A stretch of DNA of 64,000 nucleotides from Pseudoalteromonas luteoviolacea DSM 6061 (GTDB lineage: Bacteria; Pseudomonadota; Gammaproteobacteria; Enterobacterales; Alteromonadaceae): positions 62,001 through 126,000 of the forward strand of contig NZ_AUYB01000100.1 in NCBI RefSeq assembly GCF_001625655.1, given 5' to 3'. The notes below the pieces were generated by a model. That model had not been told where the DNA came from. It searched no databases and saw only the letters and a list, made by a program, of their open reading frames with translations. Of the stretch, positions 1-9,341 are shown in pieces. How positions within the stretch are numbered: position 1 is the first letter of the stretch; each line of letters opens with the position of its first letter. The position numbers were made by a program, and so were the translations under genes.

Positions 1-401
1 GCAAGCTCGTATGCCGTATCTTGGTATCGGATCAGCCCAAGAATATCGCCTGCTTTTACTTTACTGCCACTTGGTCTAATGCCGGCTGAAGGCGCATCCA
101 GTCGACCATCACTACTCGACTGGATTTTCGCATATCCATCTGGATGAGGCTTAACCACAGCATCCAACTGTGTATGTCTTGGTGCGCTAGTCTCTGTAGC
201 AAACAGCGTTGTGATACTAAGAAGTGCCTGATGCTTCATAGTTAAAACGACGGACCCATCTGACTGACGCCCCAAAGTGTCGATTGCCTTGTTTGATGAT
301 TGCTCAAGGTGTTCGCCATTTGGCCCGTGCGCGCCAGGAGAAGCGATAGTGTAGAGCGAGCAAATACATAATGACAATGCAAGAAAGTTTCTTAATTTCA
401 T
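1..401 (-). CDS. RND efflux periplasmic adaptor (membrane fusion protein), 3' part outside window
   Basis: N-terminal 133 codons of a leftward gene whose remainder lies beyond the left edge. It begins with a signal peptide (MKLRNFLALSLCICSLYTIA), followed by SPGAHGPNGEHL, and continues into a segment (VVKPHPDGYAKIQSSSDGRL, then VKAGDILGLI) that matches the barrel/lipoyl-half region of CzcB/CusB-type adaptors, which link an inner-membrane RND pump to an outer-membrane channel. Its ATG overlaps the stop of the upstream gene (ATGA), so the two are translationally coupled. His-rich neighbours point to heavy-metal export. The class is well supported; the metal cannot be told from this fragment. 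Confidence 0.8.
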   Translation of the reverse strand, partial: MKLRNFLALSLCICSLYTIASPGAHGPNGEHLEQSSNKAIDTLGRQSDGSVVLTMKHQALLSITTLFATETSAPRHTQLDAVVKPHPDGYAKIQSSSDGRLDAPSAGIRPSGSKVKAGDILGLIRYQDTAYEL

Positions 402-997
402 GCTTTTGCCCCCTTTGTCTGGCGCCCAAACAGAAGTCCACCAACGAAAACCAAAATGCATACAACGACTATCCACCATCGAAATTTATGGTGGTGTCCA
501 TCACCATGGCTGAGGTCGCTAAGAGGCTTAGCAATAATTTCTAAGTTCGCAGTTAATAAATCACCGCTGCTTTCGGTCAAAACCGTTAGCATGATTTCAT
601 GTGAACCAACCTGGGACAACAGTGTTAGCATGGTCTCACTGGTTAATATGTAGGCGTTCAATTGCTCTGAGTAATGAGCGTTCGCGGATAAATTGCCTAC
701 TTCCAATTCAATAGAAGCATCAGAGACAGGTACATTTGTTTTAAAGTCATGGAGATAAATAACCAGTTGGTGCTCTATAAGCTCCCCAACAAGTTCAAAG
801 AATTCTGTCACGCTTTCAAACTTGGGATAGCTTGATTTACCCTGTTCACGCTGAGTATCCAAGTGCTCTCCGTTTGGTCCGTGGGCACCAGGAGAGGCGT
901 ATGAACTAAACGAAAAATAAAAAGTTGTAAGTACAATAAGCAATACACAGCCTATTGTTCGCTGCATAGTTCGCAGCTTTAGTAAATTGAAGTACAT
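398..997 (-). CDS. Periplasmic/inner-membrane protein of a metal-efflux operon, unknown family
   Basis: 199 residues. An N-terminal hydrophobic stretch (about residues 13-34) looks like a signal peptide and is followed by ASPGAHGPNGEHL, nearly the same motif as in the downstream adaptor. The middle (about 60-160) is predicted to be beta-rich and resembles the Ig-like FixH/YtkA-type domains found beside RND adaptors. A HGDGHHHK cluster precedes a C-terminal transmembrane helix (WWIVVVCILVFVGGLLFG) and a basic tail, so the protein is probably anchored with its domain in the periplasm. It ends in ATGA overlap with the adaptor gene. An alternative start is Met11 (position 967), but the first ATG has a GGA upstream at fitting distance. 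The role as a metal chaperone or accessory factor is inferred from context. Confidence 0.75.
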   Translation of the reverse strand: MYFNLLKLRTMQRTIGCVLLIVLTTFYFSFSSYASPGAHGPNGEHLDTQREQGKSSYPKFESVTEFFELVGELIEHQLVIYLHDFKTNVPVSDASIELEVGNLSANAHYSEQLNAYILTSETMLTLLSQVGSHEIMLTVLTESSGDLLTANLEIIAKPLSDLSHGDGHHHKFRWWIVVVCILVFVGGLLFGRQTKGAKA

Positions 998-1068
998 AAT
1001 TAATCCAAAAAAACATTAAAACTGGCCACGCACAAAGGTGCATTGGCAAATAAGAAAGTTAGTTTGAA

Positions 1069-1458
1069 TTACGCCCTAGGAGGTGGAGTGCTGTGTTTTA
1101 AAAAAGGTGGAGACCAATTAGCTGACAGCAAAATCACTGGTCCGGATGGTTTAATAGCAGGTTCTCTAAGCGGAGAAACTTCAACAATGGCAGTAATACA
1201 GCACTCAAGGTCCTGGTTTATGTGCTCAATTGCATCTTTAGAGAAAGAAAGAGTGAAGTTGGTTTCATCATCATGATCGTGGCTGTGTGGCTGACCGATT
1301 TCATGAAGTAGGCTATGACTATCGCCCTGTGACTTATGTTCCCCATCATAAGCAACGCTTCCGAATACCTGAGTACTCAGAATGCATAGCATTATAAATA
1401 TGATAGAGAATTGACGCATTTGACGACTAATAAAATAAAATTTTCTTGATGCTATCAC
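1069..1458 (-). CDS. Small His-rich exported protein, first gene of the metal-efflux operon
   Basis: 129 residues beginning with GTG at 1458, which has a GAGGTGG ribosome site about 10 nt upstream. Met14 (1419) would give a more classical signal peptide (MRQFSIIFIMLCILSTQVFG) but lacks an obvious ribosome site. The mature part carries HSLLHEIGQPHSHDHDDE, a typical metal-binding His/Asp cluster, then a Cys-Cys pair (LECC), and ends in a proline-rich basic tail. Small His-rich secreted proteins commonly lead czc/cus-type operons. It sits 71 nt upstream of the next gene on the same strand. The exact family is not recognised. Confidence 0.7.
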   Translation of the reverse strand: MIASRKFYFISRQMRQFSIIFIMLCILSTQVFGSVAYDGEHKSQGDSHSLLHEIGQPHSHDHDDETNFTLSFSKDAIEHINQDLECCITAIVEVSPLREPAIKPSGPVILLSANWSPPFLKHSTPPPRA

Positions 1459-1595
1459 CGATTTTATTCCACCTCAATTGTTTTAGTGGAATTTTCAGAA
1501 GGAGTTTCAGTAACACATTGTCATGTGTTTTTTGTGAGCTTTGTTGTAACCCCTCCTTATTTCTAAAAGCCATTTGACTGTTTTAAAATGCTAAC

Positions 1596-1614
1596 GGGGA
1601 GGGCTGTGCCCCCC
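1596..1614 (-). terminator. GC-rich hairpin after the flavin-reductase gene
   Basis: GGGGAGGG faces CCCCCC around a short loop just 5 nt past the stop of the 1619-2254 gene. On the minus strand it is followed by GTTAGCATTTT, a modest T-tract. Confidence 0.45.
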
Positions 1615-1618
1615 AAAC

Positions 1619-2254
1619 CTACTGTTTAACAGATACTTGTTTGTCAGGTTTGGCATATTCGAGTCGCGCTAGCTTATGTGTTGTATGATAACAATCTAAC
1701 CCTGAAACTGCGACGGTGTCTAGCCGCTCAATATTAATATAACCGTCTTCGTTGACTGCACCACTAGGCACCTCTACGTGCACAATCTCACCGATAACCA
1801 ACACAGTTTTATTCAATTCAATTGTTCGATACTCGCGCAGCTTTAAACCAATTTTTACCTGACTTTGTGCAACAAACGGGGCGTCAAAATCATCGTGATA
1901 ATAAGGCTCCAAACCTGTTTCTTTAAACTCGGATTGGTTCTCTTCGTATCTAGCTGACGTTTGATGAGCTTCCTTCCAAATTAGCGAGTTAACATGATTT
2001 ATAGTGTATGACTCAGTTTCTATAATGTTCTCCAGCGTGTCTCTTCTTACACTATGTGGTCTAAAAATAACTCCCAGAAAAGGAGGGTTGGCCCCCAAAT
2101 GAAAAACCGAGCTCACGATTGACAAGTTTTCATCGCCTTGAAGGCTACGAGTTCCGATTAAATTTGCGCTTTTGTATCCCGACAACGAGTTTACAAAATG
2201 AGCTCTATAGCGTTCGTGGAATTGATTTAAGTCATTGTTATTTAATATCATCAT
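1619..2254 (-). CDS. Flavin reductase-like, FMN-binding split-barrel protein
   Basis: 211 residues. The fold signature is the flavin-reductase-like domain: LIGTRSLQGDENLSIVSSVFHLGANPPFLGVIFRP, a central TYTINHV-type strand (SYTINHVNS) and a C-terminal GEIVHVEV strand. Members bind FMN and either reduce free flavin or act as oxidoreductases of unknown substrate. It starts one base after the stop of the upstream SDR gene and has no strong ribosome site of its own, which suggests translational coupling. Length fits the family. Substrate unknown. Confidence 0.8.
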   Translation of the reverse strand: MMILNNNDLNQFHERYRAHFVNSLSGYKSANLIGTRSLQGDENLSIVSSVFHLGANPPFLGVIFRPHSVRRDTLENIIETESYTINHVNSLIWKEAHQTSARYEENQSEFKETGLEPYYHDDFDAPFVAQSQVKIGLKLREYRTIELNKTVLVIGEIVHVEVPSGAVNEDGYINIERLDTVAVSGLDCYHTTHKLARLEYAKPDKQVSVKQ

Positions 2255-2255
2255 A

Positions 2256-2984
2256 TCACCAGTTTATGGTTTCGCCTTGCCAGTCAATAAAATCCACTTC
2301 GCCATTGAATTCTCTGCTGTGCTCAAATTTATTGAGTTGCTCAGCAACAAATGTTGGCGAAAAGAGTTTCTCTGGTGGCACATTATTCTGAAATGGCTTG
2401 GAAAGTTTTGAATCGGTCGTACCTGGGTGGAAAAGCACCAACTTGGCATTGCATTTTCGGCGCTTCAACTCGACTGCAGCTGTTTTGAATAACATGTTCA
2501 ATGCTGCTTTCGAAGCACGATAGCTATACCACCCTCCAAGTCTGTTGTCGCTTATGCTGCCAATACGCGCACTAAGTGCTGTAAATACGCAGGGCATCTC
2601 TGTTGACATTAAATGGGGCATAAATGCTTGGAGCCAAGTGAAAGGGATAACTGTATTTACATGAAGAAGGGTATTAAAGTAATCGCTATCAAATGACTCT
2701 ATTTTCTTTTCAGGCATGTTTTCGCTAGTATGTAATGCACCATTGCACACCGTAATGGAGTGAATCTTTGGATTTACACGTGTTATTCTGTCGGCGATTG
2801 CCATGATACTTTTTTGAGAATAATCTGTTTCGTACATTGTTATGTACGGATGTTTAATGTTTATAGAGGCCCTGCTTACTGCTATCACATGTGTATGATT
2901 TTTTAGCTTCTCATTGACGAGTGCCTTTCCTATCGCACCACTGGCGCCGATCACAACCGCTGTTTCTTGAATCATCATTATCAA
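2256..2984 (-). CDS. Short-chain dehydrogenase/reductase, C-factor-like
   Basis: 242 residues. Rossmann glycine motif GASGAIG at about residues 13-19, NGA at 81-83 (the NAG-type motif), Ser138 and the catalytic Tyr155-x-x-x-Lys159 (YRASK) are all present, so it should be an active NAD(P)-dependent SDR. Overall it resembles the CsgA/C-factor branch, whose physiological substrates are mostly unknown. It is the first gene of a two-gene unit with the flavin-reductase-like gene. The initial residues contain Met1, Met3 and Met4, so the exact start is uncertain by a few codons. Confidence 0.82.
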   Translation of the reverse strand: MIMMIQETAVVIGASGAIGKALVNEKLKNHTHVIAVSRASINIKHPYITMYETDYSQKSIMAIADRITRVNPKIHSITVCNGALHTSENMPEKKIESFDSDYFNTLLHVNTVIPFTWLQAFMPHLMSTEMPCVFTALSARIGSISDNRLGGWYSYRASKAALNMLFKTAAVELKRRKCNAKLVLFHPGTTDSKLSKPFQNNVPPEKLFSPTFVAEQLNKFEHSREFNGEVDFIDWQGETINW

Positions 2985-3151
2985 AGCTCATTATTTTTCA
3001 TGTTTACGTAAAAGCTGCGAACTTGGATCAGTCTATGTACAGTGCACTCACTGTCGAATTAATGCTGTGTGGGGCTGTCATGAAATGGTCTTTTCATTTA
3101 TATCTGTTTGGCAGTATATTGGATTGATTAATTAGTATTCAAGGAATGTTT

Positions 3152-5785
3152 ATGGATCAGCAATATACAAATTTACGCCGCAATGTTAGCTTGCTTGGTG
3201 AGTATTTAGGTGCCACTATCGAGCATGCTCAAGGCGAAAAAGTACTAGAAAAGGTGGAGCAAATAAGACACCTTGCAAAGGCGTCTCGAAGCGGAGATCA
3301 CCAAGCCCGTCAAACATTGATTGATACCTTAAAAGCGCTGAGCAATGAAGAGTTACTTCCGGTTTGCAGAGCGTTTAATCATTTTCTGAATCTTGCCAAC
3401 GTGGCGGATCAATACCACACAGTTTCAAAATCTGGGTCGCCAGAAGGACCTTTTTTTACTATTGAAGAGACTTTAAAAACGCTCAGAACTCGTGTTGATA
3501 ACGGAGAGTGTTCACTGGATGATGCTATGGATGCGTTACAAGCATTGCACATTGAATTGGTGTTAACTGCGCACCCCACGGAAGTAACGCGCCGCACAAT
3601 TATTAGCAAGCACGTTGAATTAAGTGATTGTCTAAAGCAGCTAGAAAATAATGAGTCGGATAGTATTGAGCGCGAGAGCATTTTATCTCGTGTTGCTCAG
3701 CTGATTTGTCAAGCTTGGCACACGAATGAAATTAGAGACAAGCGACCTACGCCATTAGAGGAGGCTAAGTGGGGGTTCGCGGTAGTTGAAAATAGTTTGT
3801 GGCACGCAATTCCACAGTTTGTAGACAATCTGGCTAAATTGGTCAAAGACTATTTACAGGTTGAACTGCCGTTGAATTTTGCACCGGTCAAATTGGCATC
3901 ATGGATGGGGGGAGACAGAGATGGTAACCCAAACGTTACAGCTGACGTGACGCAGAGCGTACTTGACCATGGGCGTTGGATGGCACTTGATTTGTACTAC
4001 CGTGATTTGGATAAATTAAGTGCAGAGCTTTCTATGAGTGAGGCAAATACAACTCTACTATCCTTAACCAATGGCAGTTCAGAGCCTTATCGTCAGTTGC
4101 TAAAATCCCTGAAAGCTGATTTACGCGAAACAATTGATCACTTAGAAGATAAAATTAAAGGTCTGCCGAGCTCTAGTAGCGACAAGATCCGCTTTACTGA
4201 TCAGCTAAGGGAGCCTTTGGTAGCTTGCTTTAATTCGTTAAATGAACAAGGCATGGAGGTTATTGCAAAAGGGTTGCTGCAAGATGTATTGCGTCGCCTA
4301 GATTGTTTTGGAGTACATTTATGCAAGCTCGATATTAGACAAGATTCTGCTCGCCATACGGAAGTACTCTCTGAACTGACTGGATATTTGGGAATAGGTG
4401 ATTATGCGCAGTGGTCTGAGGCGGATAAACAAGCGTTCTTGTTGTCTGAACTCAGCTCTAGAAGACCTATTATTCCCAAACATTGGCAGCCGAGTGAGTC
4501 TGCACAAGAGGTGATCAATACATTTGAAACCATTGCGGCTCAAGATAGGGCTGCACTCGGCATATATGTGATTTCGATGGCTCGAAATGCGTCAGATGTA
4601 TTAGCAGTACAGCTGTTACTGAAAGAAAGTGGAGTGCGATTTAACCTACCAGTTGCGCCGTTGTTCGAGACATTGGACGACTTGAATCGTGCACCTGATG
4701 TAATGAAAGAGCTTCTGAGCTCGAGTTGGTACAAGGGGCACCTTGCACATCAACAATACATTATGATTGGTTACTCCGATTCAGCAAAAGATGCGGGCAT
4801 GATGGCGGCTGGTTGGGCGCAATATTGTGCGATGGAATCGCTGATCTCAATTGGTGAACAACATGGGATTAAAATGAAATTGTTCCATGGTCGAGGTGGC
4901 ACTATCGGTCGAGGAGGTGCACCTGCAATGCAAGCGCTTCGTTCACAGCCTCCGGGATCTCTAAAGCACGGGCTGCGTGTTACTGAGCAGGGAGAGATGA
5001 TACGCTTTAAGTTTGGGCTATCGTCTGTCGCAATTCAGAGCTTATCTTTGTATGCAAGTGCGATTGTCGAAAATAACTTATTTCCACCTCCGACACCCAA
5101 ATCACAATGGCGTGAGGCAATGGAGTTATTAAGTAAAGCTTCGTGTGAACAGTATCGCAAATATGTTCGTAATACGCCTGATTTTGTCGCATATTTCCGC
5201 AGTGCAACGCCGGAAATCGAACTAGCCAAATTACCGTTAGGCTCTCGGCCTGCAAAGCGCAACCCAAAAGGTGGGATTGAAAGTTTGCGGGCGATCCCCT
5301 GGATTTTCGCATGGAGCCAAAATAGGCTGATGTTACCGGCTTGGCTTGGTGCTAATGAGGGCATTAAAGCGGTATTGAATTTAGGCGGCGAGGCGCTGAT
5401 TGAAGAGATGAGTGACTTGTGGCCATTCTTTCGTACACGTTTAGAGATGCTCGAAATGGTATTTTGTAAGGCGGACCTGTGGTTGACTGAGTACTATGAT
5501 GAGCGTTTAGTACCTGATGATTTGCGCCCAATTGGTGAAAAGCTCCGCGATGAGCTAAAAGAAACAATAGAAGGTGTTCAAAGGTTAGCACCGAAAGGAA
5601 GCTTACTGTCAGCTCAGCCTTGGGTGAAGGAGTCAATAAAACTCAGAAACCCATATACAGACCCGCTAAACCTATTACAAGTGGAGTTGTTGAAGCGTAC
5701 TAGAGAGTCGCAAGACCATCAATTAGACAGCGCACTCATGATCACCATGATGGGGATCGCGGCCGGTTTACGCAATACAGGCTAA
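3152..5785 (+). CDS. ppc: Phosphoenolpyruvate carboxylase
   Basis: 877 residues, matching the usual bacterial length. It converts PEP and bicarbonate to oxaloacetate and phosphate, refilling the TCA cycle. Diagnostic motifs: [13 protein letters not shown] with the catalytic His near residue 140, [10 protein letters not shown] near 253, [10 protein letters not shown] near 539, the [12 protein letters not shown] glycine loop near 577, and the C-terminal RNTG that is part of the allosteric/active site end. An earlier in-frame ATG at 3146 directly abuts the AAGGA ribosome site, whereas the ATG at 3152 is correctly spaced from it, so 3152 is preferred. Monocistronic, with its own terminator. Confidence 0.97.
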   Translation: MDQQYTNLRRNVSLLGEYLGATIEHAQGEKVLEKVEQIRHLAKASRSGDHQARQTLIDTLKALSNEELLPVCRAFNHFLNLANVADQYHTVSKSGSPEGPFFTIEETLKTLRTRVDNGECSLDDAMDALQALHIELVLTAHPTEVTRRTIISKHVELSDCLKQLENNESDSIERESILSRVAQLICQAWHTNEIRDKRPTPLEEAKWGFAVVENSLWHAIPQFVDNLAKLVKDYLQVELPLNFAPVKLASWMGGDRDGNPNVTADVTQSVLDHGRWMALDLYYRDLDKLSAELSMSEANTTLLSLTNGSSEPYRQLLKSLKADLRETIDHLEDKIKGLPSSSSDKIRFTDQLREPLVACFNSLNEQGMEVIAKGLLQDVLRRLDCFGVHLCKLDIRQDSARHTEVLSELTGYLGIGDYAQWSEADKQAFLLSELSSRRPIIPKHWQPSESAQEVINTFETIAAQDRAALGIYVISMARNASDVLAVQLLLKESGVRFNLPVAPLFETLDDLNRAPDVMKELLSSSWYKGHLAHQQYIMIGYSDSAKDAGMMAAGWAQYCAMESLISIGEQHGIKMKLFHGRGGTIGRGGAPAMQALRSQPPGSLKHGLRVTEQGEMIRFKFGLSSVAIQSLSLYASAIVENNLFPPPTPKSQWREAMELLSKASCEQYRKYVRNTPDFVAYFRSATPEIELAKLPLGSRPAKRNPKGGIESLRAIPWIFAWSQNRLMLPAWLGANEGIKAVLNLGGEALIEEMSDLWPFFRTRLEMLEMVFCKADLWLTEYYDERLVPDDLRPIGEKLRDELKETIEGVQRLAPKGSLLSAQPWVKESIKLRNPYTDPLNLLQVELLKRTRESQDHQLDSALMITMMGIAAGLRNTG

Positions 5786-5841
5786 TCCAATTTTCTTAAA
5801 AGTTTTAAAAATAAACTTTTAAATAACAATCGGAAATAAAA

Positions 5842-5876
5842 AACCAATCCATAAGGGTTGGTTTTTTAATTTTTTC
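5842..5876 (+). terminator. Intrinsic terminator of ppc
   Basis: Stem AACCAATCC/GGGTTGGTT with a 4-nt loop (ATAA), one G-U pair, followed by a run of T. Lies about 56 nt after the ppc stop. Confidence 0.85.
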
Positions 5877-5975
5877 TAGTTTTTAAATCGTAATTTATTG
5901 ACACTCGGACTCTATAAATTAAAATTCACGGCCACGAAAGAATTTTTGCAAACTTAACTAAATATAGAGCGGAAA

Positions 5976-6344
5976 ATGTCATTGTTATCGACCAGCATTA
6001 CATACGATAAATCTACTTCACTAATTATGATGACGGTGAGAGGCCGTGCTGGTGTTGAAGATGTGCTTAATGCCTACAAAGCAGTACAGAAGTATGCTGA
6101 GTCTCACGGCAGCAATAAAGTGTTGGTAGATGTGTCCGAATTAGAGCACCGATTTGCTGCAATAGACATTGTTAATGTCATGCCCAAAGTAGCTCACTAT
6201 GTTTCTAACATGCAAATTGCACGTGTAGTTGGATTCGAAGGTTATATGCACGACTTATTTTTACAAAAAGTAAAACGTTTTGGCATTCACGCTGAAAACT
6301 TCGAATGCTTTAAATCAGCAAAGGAATGGTTGAGTAACGCCTAA
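5976..6344 (+). CDS. Conserved hypothetical, STAS/SpoIIAA-like small protein
   Basis: 122 residues with a good ribosome site (GAGCGGAAA). The pattern of alternating strands and helices (ITYDKSTSLIMMTVRG, then VLVDVSELEH, ARVVGFEGY, FKSAKEWL) resembles SpoIIAA-like/STAS proteins, which are soluble and often regulatory. No catalytic motif is visible. It lies alone between the ppc terminator and cdd. The fold call is tentative. Confidence 0.65.
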   Translation: MSLLSTSITYDKSTSLIMMTVRGRAGVEDVLNAYKAVQKYAESHGSNKVLVDVSELEHRFAAIDIVNVMPKVAHYVSNMQIARVVGFEGYMHDLFLQKVKRFGIHAENFECFKSAKEWLSNA

Positions 6345-6387
6345 AAGGTGCGTAAACTGGCATGCCATATTCTATAATAAAAAAGTT

Positions 6388-7251
6388 ATGGCATTAATAG
6401 ACAACAAAACTGAATTATTTATTATTGAGTCCTGTAAACAGTCACATGGCGTGATTAACTCAGAACTCGTCAACCAACTCATATTGCAACTTGAGTGTGA
6501 TATTGAGTCACTGCAACAAGCATTGCTTCCGATAGCAGCTACATTTGCACAAGCGCCAATCTCCTCCTTTTATGTTGGTGCTGTTATCTTCGATAAACAG
6601 ACGGGCAATATGTATTTAGGCGCGAATTTAGAGTTTAAACATCAAGCGCTGTCTTTAGTCGTACACGCAGAGCAAGCCGCAATTGCAAATGCTTGGATCA
6701 ACGGCGCAAAAGAGATTACCTCTATTGCAATTAACGCTGCCCCCTGTGGTTTTTGCCGACAATTTATGAATGAACTCAGCACGGCAGGTACCTTAGAGAT
6801 TTTGCTTCCTACAGGTCGGTACTCTCTTGAAGAGCTACTGCCATGTGACTTTGGGCCACAAGATTTAGGTAATCAAGAGTCTTTGATGTCTCATAAAAAA
6901 GAGAATATTGAAATTGAATTACCGGTATCAGAAGAGCTCAAAGAACAGGTAAGATTGGCTTATGTACCATATAGCAAGAATATGAGTGCAGCAGAGCTGG
7001 TGTTAACTGATGGGAGAGTCTTCTATGGAAGGTATGCTGAAAACGCAGCGTACAGCCCCAGTTTGTCACCAATGAGTAGTGTATTAAGTCAGTTAGCATT
7101 AGCTGGCGAAAAGCTGCCAGAAGCAGAAGTGGAGCGCATCACTTTGGTAGAAACTAAAGGGTATGAAAATCAAAAATCGGTTGCTCAGGCTGTATTAACA
7201 AATTTGAATGGTGATTCGTCCTTGGTGCACCATGTATTTGAAGCAAAGTAG
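6388..7251 (+). CDS. cdd: Cytidine deaminase
   Basis: 287 residues, the long two-domain dimeric type found in E. coli (294 residues). It deaminates cytidine and deoxycytidine to uridine and deoxyuridine. Zinc ligands and catalytic Glu are in HAEQAAIA (near residues 93-100) and PCGFCRQF (near 119-126). The catalytically degenerate second domain is also present. It faces udp, the next enzyme of the same salvage route (uridine to uracil), and the two share one terminator. No clear ribosome site upstream of the ATG. Confidence 0.95.
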   Translation: MALIDNKTELFIIESCKQSHGVINSELVNQLILQLECDIESLQQALLPIAATFAQAPISSFYVGAVIFDKQTGNMYLGANLEFKHQALSLVVHAEQAAIANAWINGAKEITSIAINAAPCGFCRQFMNELSTAGTLEILLPTGRYSLEELLPCDFGPQDLGNQESLMSHKKENIEIELPVSEELKEQVRLAYVPYSKNMSAAELVLTDGRVFYGRYAENAAYSPSLSPMSSVLSQLALAGEKLPEAEVERITLVETKGYENQKSVAQAVLTNLNGDSSLVHHVFEAK

Positions 7252-7269
7252 GCATAGCCTACTTTGCTT
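7241..7269. terminator. Bidirectional terminator shared by cdd and udp
   Basis: Perfect 13-bp inverted repeat AAGCAAAGTAGGC / GCCTACTTTGCTT with a 3-nt loop. Both stop codons lie inside the stem, so the last codons of each gene form the hairpin. The T-tract is short on both sides. Confidence 0.75.
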
Positions 7270-8023
7270 TAGTCACGATAATCTCAGCAGCTTTTATGAC
7301 TACAGATACTGCGCGTTTTTCGACCATTTGATGATCAACATCAGGTATTTCTTGTCTTGTTCTATTCACAAGTACACCAGCAACACAGGCTGCTTTTAGG
7401 CCCAAAGCAGCACACATTGTAAACAGTGTTGCAGACTCCATTTCGTAGTTCATGACATTCAGTTTTTGCCATTCTTCGCATGAGCCTTGGTAAGCTTTGG
7501 ATACATAACCTGAATATGTATCATAACGCTCTTGTCCAGGGTAGAACGTATCACTTGAGGCTGTAATGCCCGTATGATAAGGCACGCCCTCAAGCTCACA
7601 AGCTTGCACCATAGCCTGTGTAGAATGAAAATCAGACACGGCAGGGTATGATAATGGCGCAAAATGTTGGCTCGCTCCGTCTAGACGAACTGAGGCGGTA
7701 CTAACTAAAATATCACCCTCATCAATATGCGGCTGGATTGCACCCGTCGTTCCGATTCTTAAGAATGTTTTGATGCCCAGTTGTGCAAGCTCTTCAACCG
7801 CGATAGATGTTGATGGTCCGCCAATGCCAGTTGAACAAATAACCACAGGGTGGCCTTTGATGTTAGCAAGGTAAATGTGAAACTCTCTGGTTTGTGCCAG
7901 GCAGACTGGTTCTTCTAATTGATGCGCAATGCGTTTGGACCGTTCAGGATCACCTGGAACAATTGCAAGTGTTGCGCCTTTAAGATCTGCTTGGGTTAAA
8001 CCCAAGTGAAATACCTTTTCCAT
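7259..8023 (-). CDS. udp: Uridine phosphorylase
   Basis: 254 residues, the standard length. Cleaves uridine with phosphate to uracil and ribose-1-phosphate. Recognisable are the N-terminal [12 protein letters not shown], the phosphate-binding [28 protein letters not shown] and the nucleoside-binding NYEMESAT. The ribosome site AAAAGG is 7 nt upstream of the ATG. Its pairing with cdd makes a small pyrimidine-salvage island. The upstream intergenic region (8024-8277) is shared with a divergent gene; I cannot firmly place CRP or CytR sites there. Confidence 0.96.
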   Translation of the reverse strand: MEKVFHLGLTQADLKGATLAIVPGDPERSKRIAHQLEEPVCLAQTREFHIYLANIKGHPVVICSTGIGGPSTSIAVEELAQLGIKTFLRIGTTGAIQPHIDEGDILVSTASVRLDGASQHFAPLSYPAVSDFHSTQAMVQACELEGVPYHTGITASSDTFYPGQERYDTYSGYVSKAYQGSCEEWQKLNVMNYEMESATLFTMCAALGLKAACVAGVLVNRTRQEIPDVDHQMVEKRAVSVVIKAAEIIVTKAK

Positions 8024-8277
8024 AAAAAACCTTTTTATGTTCTAAAACGTAATGGTTAAAGTTACCGGCTTTTAAGTACAGGACAGATGTCCGCTATGAA
8101 TGACTGTAGCAACTAAATGACTACATTTACACCGACTTACTAGAGCGCTAACAAAACGGTCGTGCGACATGTTCCAGCGACTATTTTCTAACAAATTTAA
8201 CACTCAATTATTGCAATGCTTGCATGTTCGGCAGTGCTCATCTAAACCTTAATATAGCAATGTAGAGAGGAAACATT

Positions 8278-9057
8278 ATGCCAACATCTCAACCTATCGA
8301 TAAAAACCAAGAGTTTGCTCGGTGTTTAGAGAGCAACCAAATTAGTGCGCTAGCTCCATTCCATTGGTTATCATTGGCTTTCAAAGATATAATTAGAGCC
8401 CCAATGTTAAGCCTGATATATGGCTTGGTGTTTAGCATAATTCCTGCATTTATAATGTGGTTGGTATTCCAATCCGGTACCCACCTAGTGATATTACCTG
8501 CATCAGTAGCATTCGCTTTGATTGGACCAGCTTTTGCTGCGGGACTTTATGATGTTGCGTGGGAGCTAGAGAAAGGCCACAAGCCAACCTTGATGCACAG
8601 TCTTAAATCCATGTTTAGAAACCCCGCAGGAGAGTGGGGATTTGCCATTTTATTGATGGTCATTATGATTGTATGGATGCGCCTAGCGGCGTTGATCCAT
8701 GCGCTGTATCCAAATGTGCCCAATCCTACCTTTGAACAACTTCAAGCCTTTTTGGCTTTAGGCTCTATCGTGGGCGGCGTTTTAATGCTGTGTGTATTTG
8801 CAATATCTGCTTTTACGCCTCAAATAATGATGGAAAGACGGGTCGATATTATGACAGCAGTTGTGTCTTCTGTTCATGCAGTTAAAACCAACGCACCTGC
8901 TATGTTTGTGTGGGGTATGACAATTGTAACTCTTGTTATTATCGGATTTTTAACGGGAGCAGCTGGGTTTATCGTGATAATGCCGCTTTTAGCTTACGCT
9001 AGTTGGCACGGATACATTGCTATTATCAAAACGAAAAAACCTAGAGGTTACGAATAA
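8278..9057 (+). CDS. DUF2189 family membrane protein
   Basis: 259 residues with about six hydrophobic helices, including SLIYGLVFSIIPAFIMWLVF, FAILLMVIMIVWMRLAALI and VIIGFLTGAAGFIVIMPLLA. The WLSLAFKDIIRAP opening and PLLAYASWHGY ending are typical of the DUF2189 inner-membrane family, sometimes found near cytochrome oxidase or transport genes. Good ribosome site GAGAGGAAA. Function unknown. Confidence 0.82.
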   Translation: MPTSQPIDKNQEFARCLESNQISALAPFHWLSLAFKDIIRAPMLSLIYGLVFSIIPAFIMWLVFQSGTHLVILPASVAFALIGPAFAAGLYDVAWELEKGHKPTLMHSLKSMFRNPAGEWGFAILLMVIMIVWMRLAALIHALYPNVPNPTFEQLQAFLALGSIVGGVLMLCVFAISAFTPQIMMERRVDIMTAVVSSVHAVKTNAPAMFVWGMTIVTLVIIGFLTGAAGFIVIMPLLAYASWHGYIAIIKTKKPRGYE

Positions 9058-9341
9058 GTAGACAGCTTCAATGAATAATCAACCGTTGTGACAGAGTGCT
9101 AAAAACGTTGCAGCGGTTGACTTATAAATCAGCCGTGTTATACCACCCATATTCCAACTTTAATTTTCTCTAAGGTCATCTTGTAATATATTTAAGGTTT
9201 TGATTATTAAAGCTTTTTAATTTTGTTTGAAAAGTTGTAAGCGCCTTAATTGAAGTTCAAGTCAGCTGAATTCAATCGCGTAGTACGTTTTTGATTTAGA
9301 GTAAATTTAGCATGATTATGCACATTTTTGAGGAGCACGCT

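Noticed and set aside
5007..5364. Overlapping minus-strand frames inside ppc
   Set aside because: Lie fully within a highly conserved gene, no features.
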